Assembly: GCF_903166585.1 (NCBI RefSeq)
Contig: NZ_CAESCM010000003.1
Location: forward strand, 372,001-436,000
Direction: 5' to 3'
Source of the DNA: Pedobacter ghigonis
Lineage (GTDB): Bacteria > Bacteroidota > Bacteroidia > Sphingobacteriales > Sphingobacteriaceae
DNA length: 64,000 bases
Shown here: positions 9,615 to 19,342 of the stretch, one piece after another
Numbering within the stretch: position 1 is the stretch's first letter
Layout: each line of letters starts with the position of its first letter
Program-made: the position numbers and the translations under genes
The notes under the pieces: model-generated
Seen by the model: the letters and a program-made list of their open reading frames with translations, nothing else
Database searches by the model: none
What the model was told of the DNA's origin: nothing

Positions 9615-10739
9615 TTAAATGTTTGCACTTAAAAACCGACTATAAAAATTCACCTCAGTAATGATGTTTTTAGCGATATCGAAATTTGCTTTAGACCATT
9701 TTAAGGCATTTTTTCCAAGCATTTCTATCTTCGCATCATCTTGTAATAAGTTGCTGATTTCATGCCCAATCGTATCCAGATTTTCTTGATTTGGCGCCTC
9801 GACCATTAAACCATTTATATTATGAGTGATACATTCTCTAATGCCTGGTGCATTCGCCCCAATGCTGGGAATACCACAAGACATTGCTTCTAGCAAAGCT
9901 TTTGGATTTCCTTCAAATACCGATAATATGATTGCACATTTTGCCTGATTGTAATACCTGGGCAAATCGATGTTTTCTACTCTTTCTTTCCAGTCGATTG
10001 ATTTACCACCGTTTGTAGCCTCTTCAACATAATTCCTTAAAGCACCATTGCCTATTATGAGTGTTTTTAGATTAGATTTTTTTACAATCTGCACAATAGC
10101 TTCGATGTTTTTTACTTTGTCCAATCGGCCTACAAATATTAAATCGTAAGTTTTGGGCAATGGCATGGGTTTAAAAACGCCCAGGTTTATGTTATTACTC
10201 ATACACAATATCTTTTTAGGTGTGATATTGTAGTTATTAATAATATAACTGCAAGCTTCGGATGAGGTAGTTAAAATAAGATTGCATAAATGAAAAGCAA
10301 TCCGTTCCTTAATCTTAGTCAGCCACGGAAGTTCTTTAAAATGAGCTATATAATAACCCATTCTTATAATTAATGGAATATTAAAAAAGAACTTCAACCA
10401 TAAACCCATCCATGAAGCTGGAAACTGGTTAGTTTTAGATAAGATGACTTTCTTAAAATCACTCCGATAAATAATTAAAGAGATTAGATTGTAAATCAAA
10501 TTCTGACAGGTAAAAGGAATGTTTTTAGGTATCCAGGATGGCATTTCCAATACCTTAAACCCATCATATTTTGCTACATACTGTTTATCATTACGTCCGT
10601 AGCTGTAAATAATCAATTTAAGGTTTAACTTCAAACATAATCTTTCATAATAATCAAGTTCGCGAGATAGTTGTCCCTGATTGTTCCAGATCTCCAAACT
10701 TATATTAGGTGTCATTAACAATAACAAACTATTTTTCAT
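9615..10739 (-). CDS. Glycosyltransferase family 4
   Basis: A 374-residue GT4-like enzyme. The N-terminal half is divergent, with several hydrophobic stretches (around residues 86-96 and 118-128) that suggest membrane association. The C-terminal half is clear: LIFVGRLDKVKNIEAIVQI near residue 200, and the E-rich motif FEGNPKALLEAMSCGIPSIG near residue 278. It lies just downstream of the initiating sugar-phosphate transferase, so it could add the second sugar, though gene order does not prove this. Confidence 0.85.
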   Translation of the reverse strand: MKNSLLLLMTPNISLEIWNNQGQLSRELDYYERLCLKLNLKLIIYSYGRNDKQYVAKYDGFKVLEMPSWIPKNIPFTCQNLIYNLISLIIYRSDFKKVILSKTNQFPASWMGLWLKFFFNIPLIIRMGYYIAHFKELPWLTKIKERIAFHLCNLILTTSSEACSYIINNYNITPKKILCMSNNINLGVFKPMPLPKTYDLIFVGRLDKVKNIEAIVQIVKKSNLKTLIIGNGALRNYVEEATNGGKSIDWKERVENIDLPRYYNQAKCAIILSVFEGNPKALLEAMSCGIPSIGANAPGIRECITHNINGLMVEAPNQENLDTIGHEISNLLQDDAKIEMLGKNALKWSKANFDIAKNIITEVNFYSRFLSANI

Positions 10740-10785
10740 AAAACAAATGAGGTGGTTAACTGATATATAGATATTATACTATGTT

Positions 10786-11388
10786 TTAATTCGAAATCAT
10801 TCGTCTTAGAGTGAGGAAAATAATTTTGAGGTCAATTGATACATCATGATTGGTAATGTACCTCAGATTATGCTTGATTTTTATTGGGATAATTCGTTGA
10901 ACATAATAATTCTCAGGATCTTCAGCGTTTGCAAGAAGCTCATTTTCATTAAAAAATTCAACTGATGCCCAGTCTGTTATGCCTGGTTTTACCGACAACA
11001 CAAAACGTTGGTTATCGGTATACATATCTACATATTTTCTTACTTCCGGACGTGGGCCTACTAAGCTCATCTCACCGCTTAAAACATTAACTAACTGCGG
11101 TAGTTCATCTAGTTTATACTTTCTAAGCCAATGCCCTACTTTCGTAATTCTGCTATCATTGTTGCCAATAGTTAAAAGGCTGCCCGTTTTTGTGCTGTAG
11201 TACATAGTCCTGAATTTCAACAATTTAAAATCCCGCATATTCCTTCCCACCCTACTTTGCTGAAAAAATATAGGCCCCTTGCTATCCAAAGCCACTAATA
11301 TCATGATCAAGATAAGCAAGGGCAACAATATGATTAAGCCCAGTCCTGATCCAATTATATCCATAATTCTTTTTGCGTCGATTTTCAT
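10786..11388 (-). CDS. Initiating sugar-phosphate transferase (polyprenyl-phosphate, monotopic)
   Basis: A 200-residue transferase of the bacterial sugar transferase family (PglC/WbaP catalytic core). It would start each repeat unit by moving a sugar-1-phosphate onto undecaprenyl phosphate. A single hydrophobic membrane segment spans about residues 9-33. It is followed by LLKFRTM, the catalytic-site block KLDELPQLVNVLSGEMSLVG and GPRPE, then KPGITDWASVEF. The short form lacks the extra N-terminal membrane domain of WbaP. Its start overlaps the stop of the upstream aminotransferase by four bases (ATGA type), a sign of coupled translation. Confidence 0.93.
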   Translation of the reverse strand: MKIDAKRIMDIIGSGLGLIILLPLLILIMILVALDSKGPIFFQQSRVGRNMRDFKLLKFRTMYYSTKTGSLLTIGNNDSRITKVGHWLRKYKLDELPQLVNVLSGEMSLVGPRPEVRKYVDMYTDNQRFVLSVKPGITDWASVEFFNENELLANAEDPENYYVQRIIPIKIKHNLRYITNHDVSIDLKIIFLTLRRMISN

Positions 11389-12647
11389 ACCGCTACAGTG
11401 GTTAAAATTTCAGATTGAAGTGCATTATCCCTTGAAATAAATTGAATATTTACAACGCTAATTAGCGAGGTGATGATAAAATTAATTTCTTCTGCAGTTA
11501 ACTGAGGATAGATTGGAAGGGATATTTCTGTTGCGTAGTTACGATATGCAACAGGATAATTTTTTATATCGTAACCTAAATTTTTAAACACAGTGAGCAT
11601 TGGCATGGGGATGAAATGCACATTTATCGCTATGCCTAGCAAAGCCATATCATCTATTATTTTATCCCTTTGCTCTTCTGTTAATCCTTTAACACGAACA
11701 GGAAACAAGTGATAACAAGATTCCCGGCTTTCGTCAATTAAAGGTGGAGCAATGAACCAGGGTTGACCTTTTAATCCTTGTACATAAAGTTCAGCGATCG
11801 TTTTCCTGGCTGGCAAAATGGTTTGCCAGTATTTTCTGATTTGTGCCAGGCCAATAGCAGCGCAAATATCAGGCATGTTTATTTTCATTCCCGGAAAAGC
11901 AACATCGTAACGCCATCCTCCGCCTTTTGATTTCGCTAATGCATCTTTGTTTTGCCCGTTTAGCGTAAACATTTTCAGATAACTATACTCTTGTTGAGGT
12001 ATAAACTGTTTTGGCAGGTTTAAACAAATGCAACCGCCTTCTGCCGTGGTTATATTTTTTACTGCATGAAACGAAAATATAGTAACATCGCTTTTTTTAG
12101 CTGCTTGTTGACCATCGTATCTGCTACCAATAGAATGGGCCGCATCAGAAATTAATAAAATTCTGCCTAGCTTGTTTTGATTCTCGCTATTTGGGACAAA
12201 TTTTTTGGTAACTGAGGGCGATTTAATAATAGCTTTTAAGGAATTGTAATTACAAGGCCAACCGGCAAAATCTACCGCAATTACGGCCTTTGTTTTAGAT
12301 GTAATTGCTTTCCTAACCTGCTCAGGATCCATGTTAAAATCATCCATAACATCGACCATTACAGGCCTGGCACCACAATGCAACACACTTAAAGCAGTTG
12401 CACAATAGGTATAAGCAGGCACAATTACTTCGTCGCCGGGACCTACACCGAACCACTTTAACATCAACATGGCTCCCGATGTCCATGAGTTTACACAAAT
12501 TGCGGCATCACATCCTGTCAGTGTTAAAATTTCTTGTTCAAAGTCCCTCACTTTGGGGCCAGTCGTGATCCATTTGTTATTAAGTGTATCCAATACTTGA
12601 TCGATAACTGATTGATCGATATACGGTGGTGAAAATGGAATATTCAT
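11385..12647 (-). CDS. DegT/DnrJ/EryC1/StrS sugar aminotransferase
   Basis: PLP-dependent aminotransferase of nucleotide-sugar ketones. I place the start at the ATG giving MNIPFSPPYID, the normal family N-terminus. The frame stays open upstream to 12704 but those 19 residues look non-coding. Key segments are the donor-binding VNSWTSGAMLML, ISDAAHSIGSRYDG, and FHAVKNITTAEGG, whose Lys (about residue 194) should form the Schiff base. ArnB/PseC-type relatives aminate 4-keto-6-deoxy sugars. No 4,6-dehydratase is present in the window, so the keto sugar must come from elsewhere. About 420 residues from this start. Confidence 0.9.
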   Translation of the reverse strand: MNIPFSPPYIDQSVIDQVLDTLNNKWITTGPKVRDFEQEILTLTGCDAAICVNSWTSGAMLMLKWFGVGPGDEVIVPAYTYCATALSVLHCGARPVMVDVMDDFNMDPEQVRKAITSKTKAVIAVDFAGWPCNYNSLKAIIKSPSVTKKFVPNSENQNKLGRILLISDAAHSIGSRYDGQQAAKKSDVTIFSFHAVKNITTAEGGCICLNLPKQFIPQQEYSYLKMFTLNGQNKDALAKSKGGGWRYDVAFPGMKINMPDICAAIGLAQIRKYWQTILPARKTIAELYVQGLKGQPWFIAPPLIDESRESCYHLFPVRVKGLTEEQRDKIIDDMALLGIAINVHFIPMPMLTVFKNLGYDIKNYPVAYRNYATEISLPIYPQLTAEEINFIITSLISVVNIQFISRDNALQSEILTTVAV

Positions 12648-12750
12648 AGCGCTTATATAGTTTTTTGGTTTAAAATGTTGATGACAGGAAAAATTAATCA
12701 ACAATTACTTTGGGACGACAGGGTAATAAAACGGGAAACTGAAAGGGGAA

Positions 12751-13971
12751 TCAGGATACTTTTAGCGTATCTTGTTTCTTTGATTTGAGATTGTATAAGT
12801 GCAATACACTAAAGTATAAAAACAAGGTAGGCCCACATCCACTACCTAAAAGCCATTCGTTATGAAATAGAGCATTGATGGAGATAGCCAAAAATGAAAG
12901 GCAAAGGCAAACTAAAAGCGCGTAATCTTTATCCTTCAGGTGCGATAGCGCAATCCATGTAATTTTAATAATCTTTCGGTAGATAACGAAGAGTAGTCCT
13001 CCTCCTAAAACCAGACCTAAATAGGTTATGAACATTAAATAAGAGTTGTGAGAAGTAACCAAACCGCTTTGGCCTATTCTGAAAACCGGATTACGCCCGG
13101 CAACATCCTCCCAGGTTTTATCTGCAAAGATTAAACCGTAAGGGTTAGCGACAAGTATTTTAATGTTTTCGCCCATTAAATCACCTCTATCGCCATCTGA
13201 TGACCTTTCGTTTTTTGAAAGAATATTTTCTTTTCTTCCGGAGGAAAGATCATCTATGGTAGTTCTAAAACTAAAGGCAACAATTGCAAGAAACCCGAAG
13301 ATAAAAACAACTTTATGTTTAAAATATAAAAGCCAAAAAAGGATAACTGAGGCACCAACGGCAACTACCGCTGATCGATTCATACCGTATAAAATAATAT
13401 ACGCGCTCAGTCCCAGTGCCAACAATCCTACAGCTATCTTTTGTTTGTAAACAGTTACGGCAACAATTGCAAAACTACATAATGCAGCGATCTGGTATCC
13501 AAATGAAAAGATATTTGTTGAAATACCCGATGGCGACTGAACTATAAATTCGCCACCTTTTAACAAACTGCGCAAGCTATCTCCCCGTGAAGGCATGTAA
13601 TGGTTAAGTACCATCACCAGAGATGAAAAAGCGAGTAAAGCGTAGAAAATTATAATCGATTGTTTAAAGCGATGATAATCTGAAGCAACCACGTAGTTAA
13701 AGTACAGCGCGCAAACCATTACAACAACGATTACAACTGAAAAGTACTTAACATCCTGATAGCCTAGAACATATAAAAAAAAGGCAGCTACAAAAAGTAC
13801 AATTACCTCTGTTTTATAAATGAATACCTCTTCTAAGGGTTTTGCCGTTAAAAAAAGCAGCGGCAAGCCAAACAAAAGTGGGTTTGGCAGTAGTTTTATC
13901 ATAAATATATTGAATGTTAAAGTATATAAATACAAAAACATCAACAGTAAAATTGCCGCTTTCGGAATCAT
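12751..13971 (-). CDS. Wzy-like O-antigen/capsule polymerase
   Basis: A 406-residue integral membrane protein with roughly ten to twelve hydrophobic spans and a large hydrophilic loop around residues 235-300. That loop contains SDGDRGDLMGENIKILVANP and TSHNSYLMFITYLGL, the kind of periplasmic loop and HNSYL pattern seen in the Wzy/WaaL ligase family. It would join repeat units on the periplasmic face after flipping. It is the only polymerase candidate in the locus and follows a GT2 gene by 28 bases. Sequence identity in this family is low, so the call rests on topology, the loop motif and context. Confidence 0.78.
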   Translation of the reverse strand: MIPKAAILLLMFLYLYTLTFNIFMIKLLPNPLLFGLPLLFLTAKPLEEVFIYKTEVIVLFVAAFFLYVLGYQDVKYFSVVIVVVMVCALYFNYVVASDYHRFKQSIIIFYALLAFSSLVMVLNHYMPSRGDSLRSLLKGGEFIVQSPSGISTNIFSFGYQIAALCSFAIVAVTVYKQKIAVGLLALGLSAYIILYGMNRSAVVAVGASVILFWLLYFKHKVVFIFGFLAIVAFSFRTTIDDLSSGRKENILSKNERSSDGDRGDLMGENIKILVANPYGLIFADKTWEDVAGRNPVFRIGQSGLVTSHNSYLMFITYLGLVLGGGLLFVIYRKIIKITWIALSHLKDKDYALLVCLCLSFLAISINALFHNEWLLGSGCGPTLFLYFSVLHLYNLKSKKQDTLKVS

Positions 13972-13999
13972 TGTAGTAAGCTAAAATTTTGAAAAACAA

Positions 14000-14863
14000 T
14001 TAAAGTAGTTGACTGATGGTATTGTAAGCGTTCTTAATTTTGAAATCTCTAATCTGAAATAAGAAATACTTCCTTAAGTAGATTTTTAGTAACCCTTTTT
14101 TTTGGTATGATGAGTATTTGAAACTATCAATAAGTATATTAAAATCGTTTATCATTTTTCGTTTTCTGATCTTCGGATCGATCATACTCCAGATCCCACC
14201 GGGATGGATTCTATAACAACTCATTATTTTGGGCCATACGTAAAGTTTGAGGCCACTGGTGGAGGTGATATAAAGCTTTAAAAAATTGTCTATTGCGATT
14301 ACTTTATCAACCGACTGACTAGCCCCAAAATTTTTAAATTCATCTGTTGCCCGGAACACTAACGAGGAAGTACGCGTTTCTTCTTTTTTTCCAATCAAAA
14401 AATCATCGAATGTATATTCTAATGGAACAATATTCTTTGCCACGTAACAGGTTTCATCCTTATCATCTATTACTCTGGAGTAATGACTGCAGGCAACGAA
14501 ATCTTGATTATCTTTTAAAAAATCAACCTGTTTTTGAAGTTTATCAGCATCTGTCCAATAGTCATCGCCATCGCAAAAAGCTAAATATTTACCTGTAGCA
14601 TTTTTCAACACATTGAGCAGGTTTTTTACTCCACCAGCATTTTTTTCGCCCGATAATATTTTGATTAAATCAGGATGCTTGCTTTGATAGTTTTGGATAA
14701 TTTGTCTGGTATTATCTGTAGAATAATCCTCTCCTATTAAAATTTCAATTTTAAAATCGGTTTTTTGCAGCAAGAATCCCTCAATAGCCTGTGCTATGTA
14801 TTTTTCCTGGTTATAAGTTATACAACAAACACTTACTGTTATTTCGTTATTTAAACTTTCCAT
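14000..14863 (-). CDS. Glycosyltransferase family 2
   Basis: A 287-residue GT-A enzyme. The N-terminus reads VSVCCITYNQEKYIAQAIEG, then ILIGEDYSTDNTRQII near residue 40, and the metal-binding FCDGDDYWTDADKL near residue 97. The ITYNQE and GDDYWTD forms are typical of capsule and lipopolysaccharide GT2 transferases of the Bacteroidota. It lies five bases downstream of an aminotransferase gene. The acceptor sugar is unknown. Confidence 0.9.
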   Translation of the reverse strand: MESLNNEITVSVCCITYNQEKYIAQAIEGFLLQKTDFKIEILIGEDYSTDNTRQIIQNYQSKHPDLIKILSGEKNAGGVKNLLNVLKNATGKYLAFCDGDDYWTDADKLQKQVDFLKDNQDFVACSHYSRVIDDKDETCYVAKNIVPLEYTFDDFLIGKKEETRTSSLVFRATDEFKNFGASQSVDKVIAIDNFLKLYITSTSGLKLYVWPKIMSCYRIHPGGIWSMIDPKIRKRKMINDFNILIDSFKYSSYQKKGLLKIYLRKYFLFQIRDFKIKNAYNTISQLL

Positions 14864-14868
14864 TATAA

Positions 14869-16056
14869 TTAGTTAGGTCTTGTGCCGTTGATTGATTGCT
14901 CTAATTGCCTGGTAATTAACATCCCATAATTTTCAACGGTCTGCTCATTTCTTTCAGGCACCAGTTTAGGTACTTTGAAGTAGTTTTGTGTCCTTAACAT
15001 GGTTCTGCAGATAAAATCTATGTCTGAATTGGTGAGCTTGTGATAGAGTGGTAAGCAGACCACTCTTTTTACCACCGAGTCGCACACGGGCATGGCTACG
15101 TTATTTACATAAGGCAGTCCTGACAATGAAGGGTAAAAGTATCTGCGACAATAGATCTTATTCAACTCCAGTTTTTCAAGGCAGGCATGCATTAATTCCT
15201 CACTATCGAAAATGATAGGCAAATACGCAAAGTTATAGGTGCTTTCATTATTAATTTTTTGAAAGCTACATTGCAAATTAGTTAAGCGACTTAAGTAATG
15301 TAATGATAATGCCTTCCTTCTTTCTAATATTTCGTCTACACATTCCAAATTGCATAAGCCCATAGCAGCATGAACTTCGCTGTTTTTGCCGTTTATTCCT
15401 GCACAAGAGTAGGAATCGATGCCGCTAATACCAAAATTTCTGATTGCTGCCATTTTCTTCAAAAGATCAGCGTCTTTGGTAAAGACTGCACCGCCCTCTA
15501 TGGTATGGAAGAGCTTGGTTGCATGAAAACTGGTTATGCTGATGTCGCCATATTCAAAAACAGATTTGTTTTTATATTTTGTACCAAAACAATGTGCTGC
15601 ATCATAAATAACTTTTAAAGAATACTTATCTGCAATAGCCTGAATTGCATCTATATCGCATGGATTTCCATACACATGTGTTGCCAGTATGGCTGTAGTT
15701 CTCGGCGTTATTGCTGCTTCTATCTGCTTAGGATCAATATTAAAAGTTTCCGAATCAATATCTACGTATACCGGTGTACACCCCTGCCAAATAATGGTAT
15801 TTGTTGTAGCTACAAAAGAAAATGGTGTTGTAATAATTTCACCCTCTAACTCAAGTGCCTTAATTGCAATTTGCAAAGCTATTGTACCATTAGACAGGTA
15901 CAATAAATGATCTAAACCGAGGTAATCTTTCAATTTCAACTCTAGATCATTAACTAGCGGACCATTGTTGGTTAGCCATTCTCTATCCCAAATGCTATTC
16001 ACATAGCTAAGGAAATTCTCTTGTTTAGGGAGAAAAGGTTTAGTTACTGGTATCAT
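14869..16056 (-). CDS. DegT/DnrJ/EryC1/StrS sugar aminotransferase (VioA/FdtB-like)
   Basis: PLP-dependent sugar aminotransferase of 395 residues. The opening IPVTKPFLPKQENF with WLTNNGPLV resembles the VioA/FdtB branch, which aminates dTDP-4-keto- or 3-keto-6-deoxyhexoses. The core has FSFVATTNTI, VIYDAAHCFGTKY, and SFHATKLFHTIEGGA with the Schiff-base Lys near residue 180. Its start overlaps the flippase stop by four bases. Two different DegT enzymes in one locus suggest two amino sugars, or one diamino sugar, in the repeat unit. The precise substrate is an inference. Confidence 0.9.
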   Translation of the reverse strand: MIPVTKPFLPKQENFLSYVNSIWDREWLTNNGPLVNDLELKLKDYLGLDHLLYLSNGTIALQIAIKALELEGEIITTPFSFVATTNTIIWQGCTPVYVDIDSETFNIDPKQIEAAITPRTTAILATHVYGNPCDIDAIQAIADKYSLKVIYDAAHCFGTKYKNKSVFEYGDISITSFHATKLFHTIEGGAVFTKDADLLKKMAAIRNFGISGIDSYSCAGINGKNSEVHAAMGLCNLECVDEILERRKALSLHYLSRLTNLQCSFQKINNESTYNFAYLPIIFDSEELMHACLEKLELNKIYCRRYFYPSLSGLPYVNNVAMPVCDSVVKRVVCLPLYHKLTNSDIDFICRTMLRTQNYFKVPKLVPERNEQTVENYGMLITRQLEQSINGTRPN

Positions 16057-17495
16057 CTTTTGAAAATTAAGTTTGTGAAATCTGTTATCGCATTCATTTT
16101 TATTAAATAGCTCACTCCCAGATAGACTGTGAAATAAAAACCACTTATGATTAATATTTCGAGTGCGGTTATTAAGATGAAATGTTTTGTTAAAAACACA
16201 TCAAGAGCATAGCTAAAGGCACCAACGATTATTGAAAGTAAAATGGTTGGTAAAAAATCAAGAACCTGTTCTTTAAAATGGTAATTGATTAGCTTTCCAC
16301 TGTAAATCGTATTGAGGTAGTAGCTGAAAAAATTGAAAAATAATTGAAAATAAAGCAGGCCATATATACCAAAAGACAGCACACCGAAAATACCGAGAAC
16401 ACTAAGCGATTTTTTGATAAACTCTAAACGTAAAAGAGAATCACTACGTCCTTTTACCTTTAAAATATTTAGATTAAAAGATTGTATAGGATAAATAATA
16501 CCTGATATGCATAAGATTTGAAAATATGGAACTGCAGGCAACCATTTTTCGGTTAAAACAAGACGAAAAAGAGGTTCAGCAATTATGCATAGCAGAATCA
16601 AAATCGGAGCAATCCAAAAAATAAGTTGCTGTATAAGCCTTTTATTTACTGCCTTAAGTTTATGGTCATCATCCGCAATCTTTGAAAACATTGGATAAGT
16701 AACGGTATTAACGGTTGATGATATAATGCCAATAGGCAATTGACTCATTGAATCTGCCCGCGAATAAAAACCAAGTTGTGTAGCAGAATAATATTTCCCA
16801 ATAATTAAGGTGTAAATATTTTGGTAAACTGTATTCAACAAGCCCGAAAGGGTCATCTTGTATCCAAAATGAAAGTGTTTTTTAAAACTACTGTAATCAA
16901 ACACAAATGTTGGTCGCCAGTCTGAATAAATCCAATGCAATACGGTGGATAAAAGCGAAGTCATTAAATTCATCCATACCAGGCTCCAAACCCCGTAGCC
17001 CATTTTTGCTAAAACAATCCCCACTATCCCTCCGCCAATTGATGCAGGAAGTTGTATGTTGGTTTGTGTTTTAAAATCCATGTTTTTAACCAGACATGCA
17101 CTTTGGATACAAAAAAAACCGTTAATAATTAGCGTCAATCCATACACCCTTACTATTTTGATGAGTATAAGATGATCGTAAAATGAGGCTATTGCCGGAG
17201 CTGCAAAAAATAGTATTAGATAAATAACACAGCTGCCTATGAGGTTAAAAAAAAAAACTGTACTGAATTCCTGCTGGCTGGCATCAGCAGTTCTAATTAA
17301 CGACGAACTTAAGCCGCTATCTGTTAAACTATTGCCTAATGCTACCAGTACAGAAAGCATGGCTATCAAGCCAAATTCTGCTGGCACCAATAACCTTGCA
17401 AGTACAATTGTTATTAAAAAACTTATAAGCTTTGTGCCAAATTGCTGACCAACTGACCATATAATACCCGAAAGCGTTTTTTCTTTTAAGCTCAT
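16053..17495 (-). CDS. Wzx-type oligosaccharide flippase (WzxC-like)
   Basis: A 480-residue polytopic membrane protein of the MOP/PST exporter superfamily, with about 12-14 predicted spans. The N-terminal block TLSGIIWSVGQQFGTKLISF followed by VLARLLVPAEFGLIAM and SGLSSSLIR is characteristic of the WzxC/TuaB branch. It would flip the undecaprenyl-diphosphate-linked repeat unit to the periplasm. The gene starts six bases after the dehydrogenase stop and overlaps the next aminotransferase. Together with the Wzy-like and Wzc-like proteins it makes the locus a Wzx/Wzy-dependent system rather than an ABC-transporter one. Confidence 0.92.
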   Translation of the reverse strand: MSLKEKTLSGIIWSVGQQFGTKLISFLITIVLARLLVPAEFGLIAMLSVLVALGNSLTDSGLSSSLIRTADASQQEFSTVFFFNLIGSCVIYLILFFAAPAIASFYDHLILIKIVRVYGLTLIINGFFCIQSACLVKNMDFKTQTNIQLPASIGGGIVGIVLAKMGYGVWSLVWMNLMTSLLSTVLHWIYSDWRPTFVFDYSSFKKHFHFGYKMTLSGLLNTVYQNIYTLIIGKYYSATQLGFYSRADSMSQLPIGIISSTVNTVTYPMFSKIADDDHKLKAVNKRLIQQLIFWIAPILILLCIIAEPLFRLVLTEKWLPAVPYFQILCISGIIYPIQSFNLNILKVKGRSDSLLRLEFIKKSLSVLGIFGVLSFGIYGLLYFQLFFNFFSYYLNTIYSGKLINYHFKEQVLDFLPTILLSIIVGAFSYALDVFLTKHFILITALEILIISGFYFTVYLGVSYLIKMNAITDFTNLIFKR

Positions 17496-17501
17496 GATCT
17501 T

Positions 17502-18800
17502 TTATAAGCGAGCATTCACAAATTCAATGGGCAAATGCGATTTTATATCATAAACTACCGCATCAGTTTTACATAAACTTTTAAGATCTAAATCATTAAA
17601 TTCCTGATGGGCTACTGCTAGTAAAACACCATCGTATTGACGATTTATCGATTCCCGGTCTTCACAAACAACACCATAATGAGTTCTGGCTTGTTCAGCA
17701 TCTGCCCAGGGATCATGAATAGTTACCTTAACTTTATATTCCTGTAGTTTTCTAACAATGTCTATTACTTTGGTATTGCGTATATCAGGGCAGTTTTCTT
17801 TAAAGGTGAATCCTAAAATCAACACTTCAGATCCAATGATACACTTGCCATTATAAACCATTTTTTTGATCAACTGTGCCGCTACATAAGCGCCCATACC
17901 ATCGTTAACGCGACGGCCGGCAAGTATAATTTCGGGGTGATAACCAATTTCCTGAGCCTTTTGAGCCAGGTAATATGGATCTACACCAATACAGTGACCT
18001 CCAACTAAACCTGGTTTAAAATTCATGAAATTCCATTTCGTTCCGGCAGCTGCAAGTACCTCGGACGTATCTATGCCTAACTCGTTAAAAATCATGGCCA
18101 GTTCGTTTACAAAAGCAATATTAATGTCGCGTTGGGCATTTTCAATTACTTTGGCAGCCTCTGCAACTTTAATGGAAGATGCCTTGTAGGTTCCTGCATT
18201 TATAATTGATTTATACAGTTCATCTATTTTTGTGGCCGCTTCGGGAGTAGAACCCGAGGTTACTTTTCTAATGTTGGCAACAGTATGTTGTTTATCTCCC
18301 GGATTAATACGTTCAGGAGAATAGCCTACAAAAAAATCTTCATTGAACACTAGTCCTGATTCTTTGGCCAGAACCGGTACACAATCTTCTTCTGTTGCAC
18401 CCGGGTATACGGTTGATTCGTAAACCACGATATCGCCTTTTTTAAGAACGCTACCTACAAGCAGGCTTGCTTTAATTAGCGGTGTTAAATCAGGACGGTT
18501 ATTTTTGTCAACCGGCGTTGGCACTGTAATTATGTACACTTTACAAGAGCTCAATTCATCCGTTTTGTTGGTACAAAACAGCCCTTTTGGTGTACTACAA
18601 CTAAAGCTCAGTACTTTATTAAGCGTTGATTCGTCTATCTCTAAAGTGGAATCATTACCCGCGTTGAGCTCATTAATCCGGCGTTCAAGTATATCAAAGC
18701 CAACAACTTTATTTTGTTTCGCAAATTCTACTGCTAGTGGCAGGCCAACATATCCCAGCCCTATCACAGCCATTTTTATAGGTTCTAGTGTCTGTTGCAT
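17502..18800 (-). CDS. UDP-N-acetylhexosamine/UDP-sugar 6-dehydrogenase (TviB/WbpO-like)
   Basis: Nucleotide-sugar dehydrogenase of 432 residues that oxidises C6 of a UDP-sugar to a carboxylate with two NAD+. The N-terminal Rossmann motif is [15 protein letters not shown] at about residues 12-26. The catalytic Cys is in [13 protein letters not shown] near residue 268. The C-terminal UDP-binding domain contains [17 protein letters not shown]. The overall pattern is that of TviB/VipA (UDP-GlcNAc to UDP-GlcNAcA) rather than UDP-glucose dehydrogenase. The start overlaps the antiterminator gene by 16 bases. An internal ATG nine codons later would also fit. Confidence 0.9.
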   Translation of the reverse strand: MQQTLEPIKMAVIGLGYVGLPLAVEFAKQNKVVGFDILERRINELNAGNDSTLEIDESTLNKVLSFSCSTPKGLFCTNKTDELSSCKVYIITVPTPVDKNNRPDLTPLIKASLLVGSVLKKGDIVVYESTVYPGATEEDCVPVLAKESGLVFNEDFFVGYSPERINPGDKQHTVANIRKVTSGSTPEAATKIDELYKSIINAGTYKASSIKVAEAAKVIENAQRDINIAFVNELAMIFNELGIDTSEVLAAAGTKWNFMNFKPGLVGGHCIGVDPYYLAQKAQEIGYHPEIILAGRRVNDGMGAYVAAQLIKKMVYNGKCIIGSEVLILGFTFKENCPDIRNTKVIDIVRKLQEYKVKVTIHDPWADAEQARTHYGVVCEDRESINRQYDGVLLAVAHQEFNDLDLKSLCKTDAVVYDIKSHLPIEFVNARL

Positions 18801-19342
18801 AATTGTGTAGATTGAATATTGGTTTTTACAATTTGGTTAACTGGGATCTGGGTGATCAATGCGCACTCAAGGTGGTCGAAGCACATGAGCACATTCTGGC
18901 CCTGCACTTTTATTATATTACCTTCAAGGTTATGAAACAGACCGCTTTTAATTCTTACTCTATCGCCTGCAGAAAGACCATCCAAGCTAACAACCCGTAC
19001 ATCGTTATAATTTTTTACTACTTCTTTTAGTTGCTCAATCTCTGTGTCTCTAATCACCGCTGGTTTCCCCATGAAATAGACATAATTCATCACCCCCATT
19101 GTGTAGCGTACTTTGGTGAGTTCTCTGTCGTCTATCCGAACAAAAACATAACCATTAAATAAAGGTGTAGACACCATTTTTTTTCTGTCAGCCCACTGGT
19201 TTTGTACCGTTGTTACAGGGCAAAAACTCTCTATGCCTTGTTCTTGCAACAATTGATCAGTTTTTTTTTCCCAGCGCGGCCTAACATAAATCACAAGCCA
19301 TTTTTTGTCTAAGGGCCTTCTGCCCGGAATTTGAGGATTCAT
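18785..19342 (-). CDS. UpxY/NusG-family transcription antiterminator
   Basis: A 185-residue specialised NusG paralogue. The NGN domain is at about residues 13-115: [20 protein letters not shown], then [12 protein letters not shown] and [18 protein letters not shown]. The KOW domain is at about residues 122-170 ([21 protein letters not shown]). In Bacteroides, UpxY proteins ride with RNA polymerase and let it pass terminators in the leader of their own capsule operon. This gene is the first of the downstream biosynthetic run and is preceded by a 367-base leader with repeats, which fits that model. Housekeeping NusG would lie in a ribosomal-protein operon, which is not the case here. Confidence 0.9.
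   Translation of the reverse strand: MNPQIPGRRPLDKKWLVIYVRPRWEKKTDQLLQEQGIESFCPVTTVQNQWADRKKMVSTPLFNGYVFVRIDDRELTKVRYTMGVMNYVYFMGKPAVIRDTEIEQLKEVVKNYNDVRVVSLDGLSAGDRVRIKSGLFHNLEGNIIKVQGQNVLMCFDHLECALITQIPVNQIVKTNIQSTQLCNRH

Noticed and set aside
12648-12704. Longer N-terminus for the DegT aminotransferase
   Set aside because: The 19 extra residues do not resemble the family, whose N-terminus begins at the internal ATG (MNIPFSPP).
18785-19342. Housekeeping NusG
   Set aside because: Context is a capsule operon, not secE-nusG-rplK, and the sequence fits the specialised UpxY branch.
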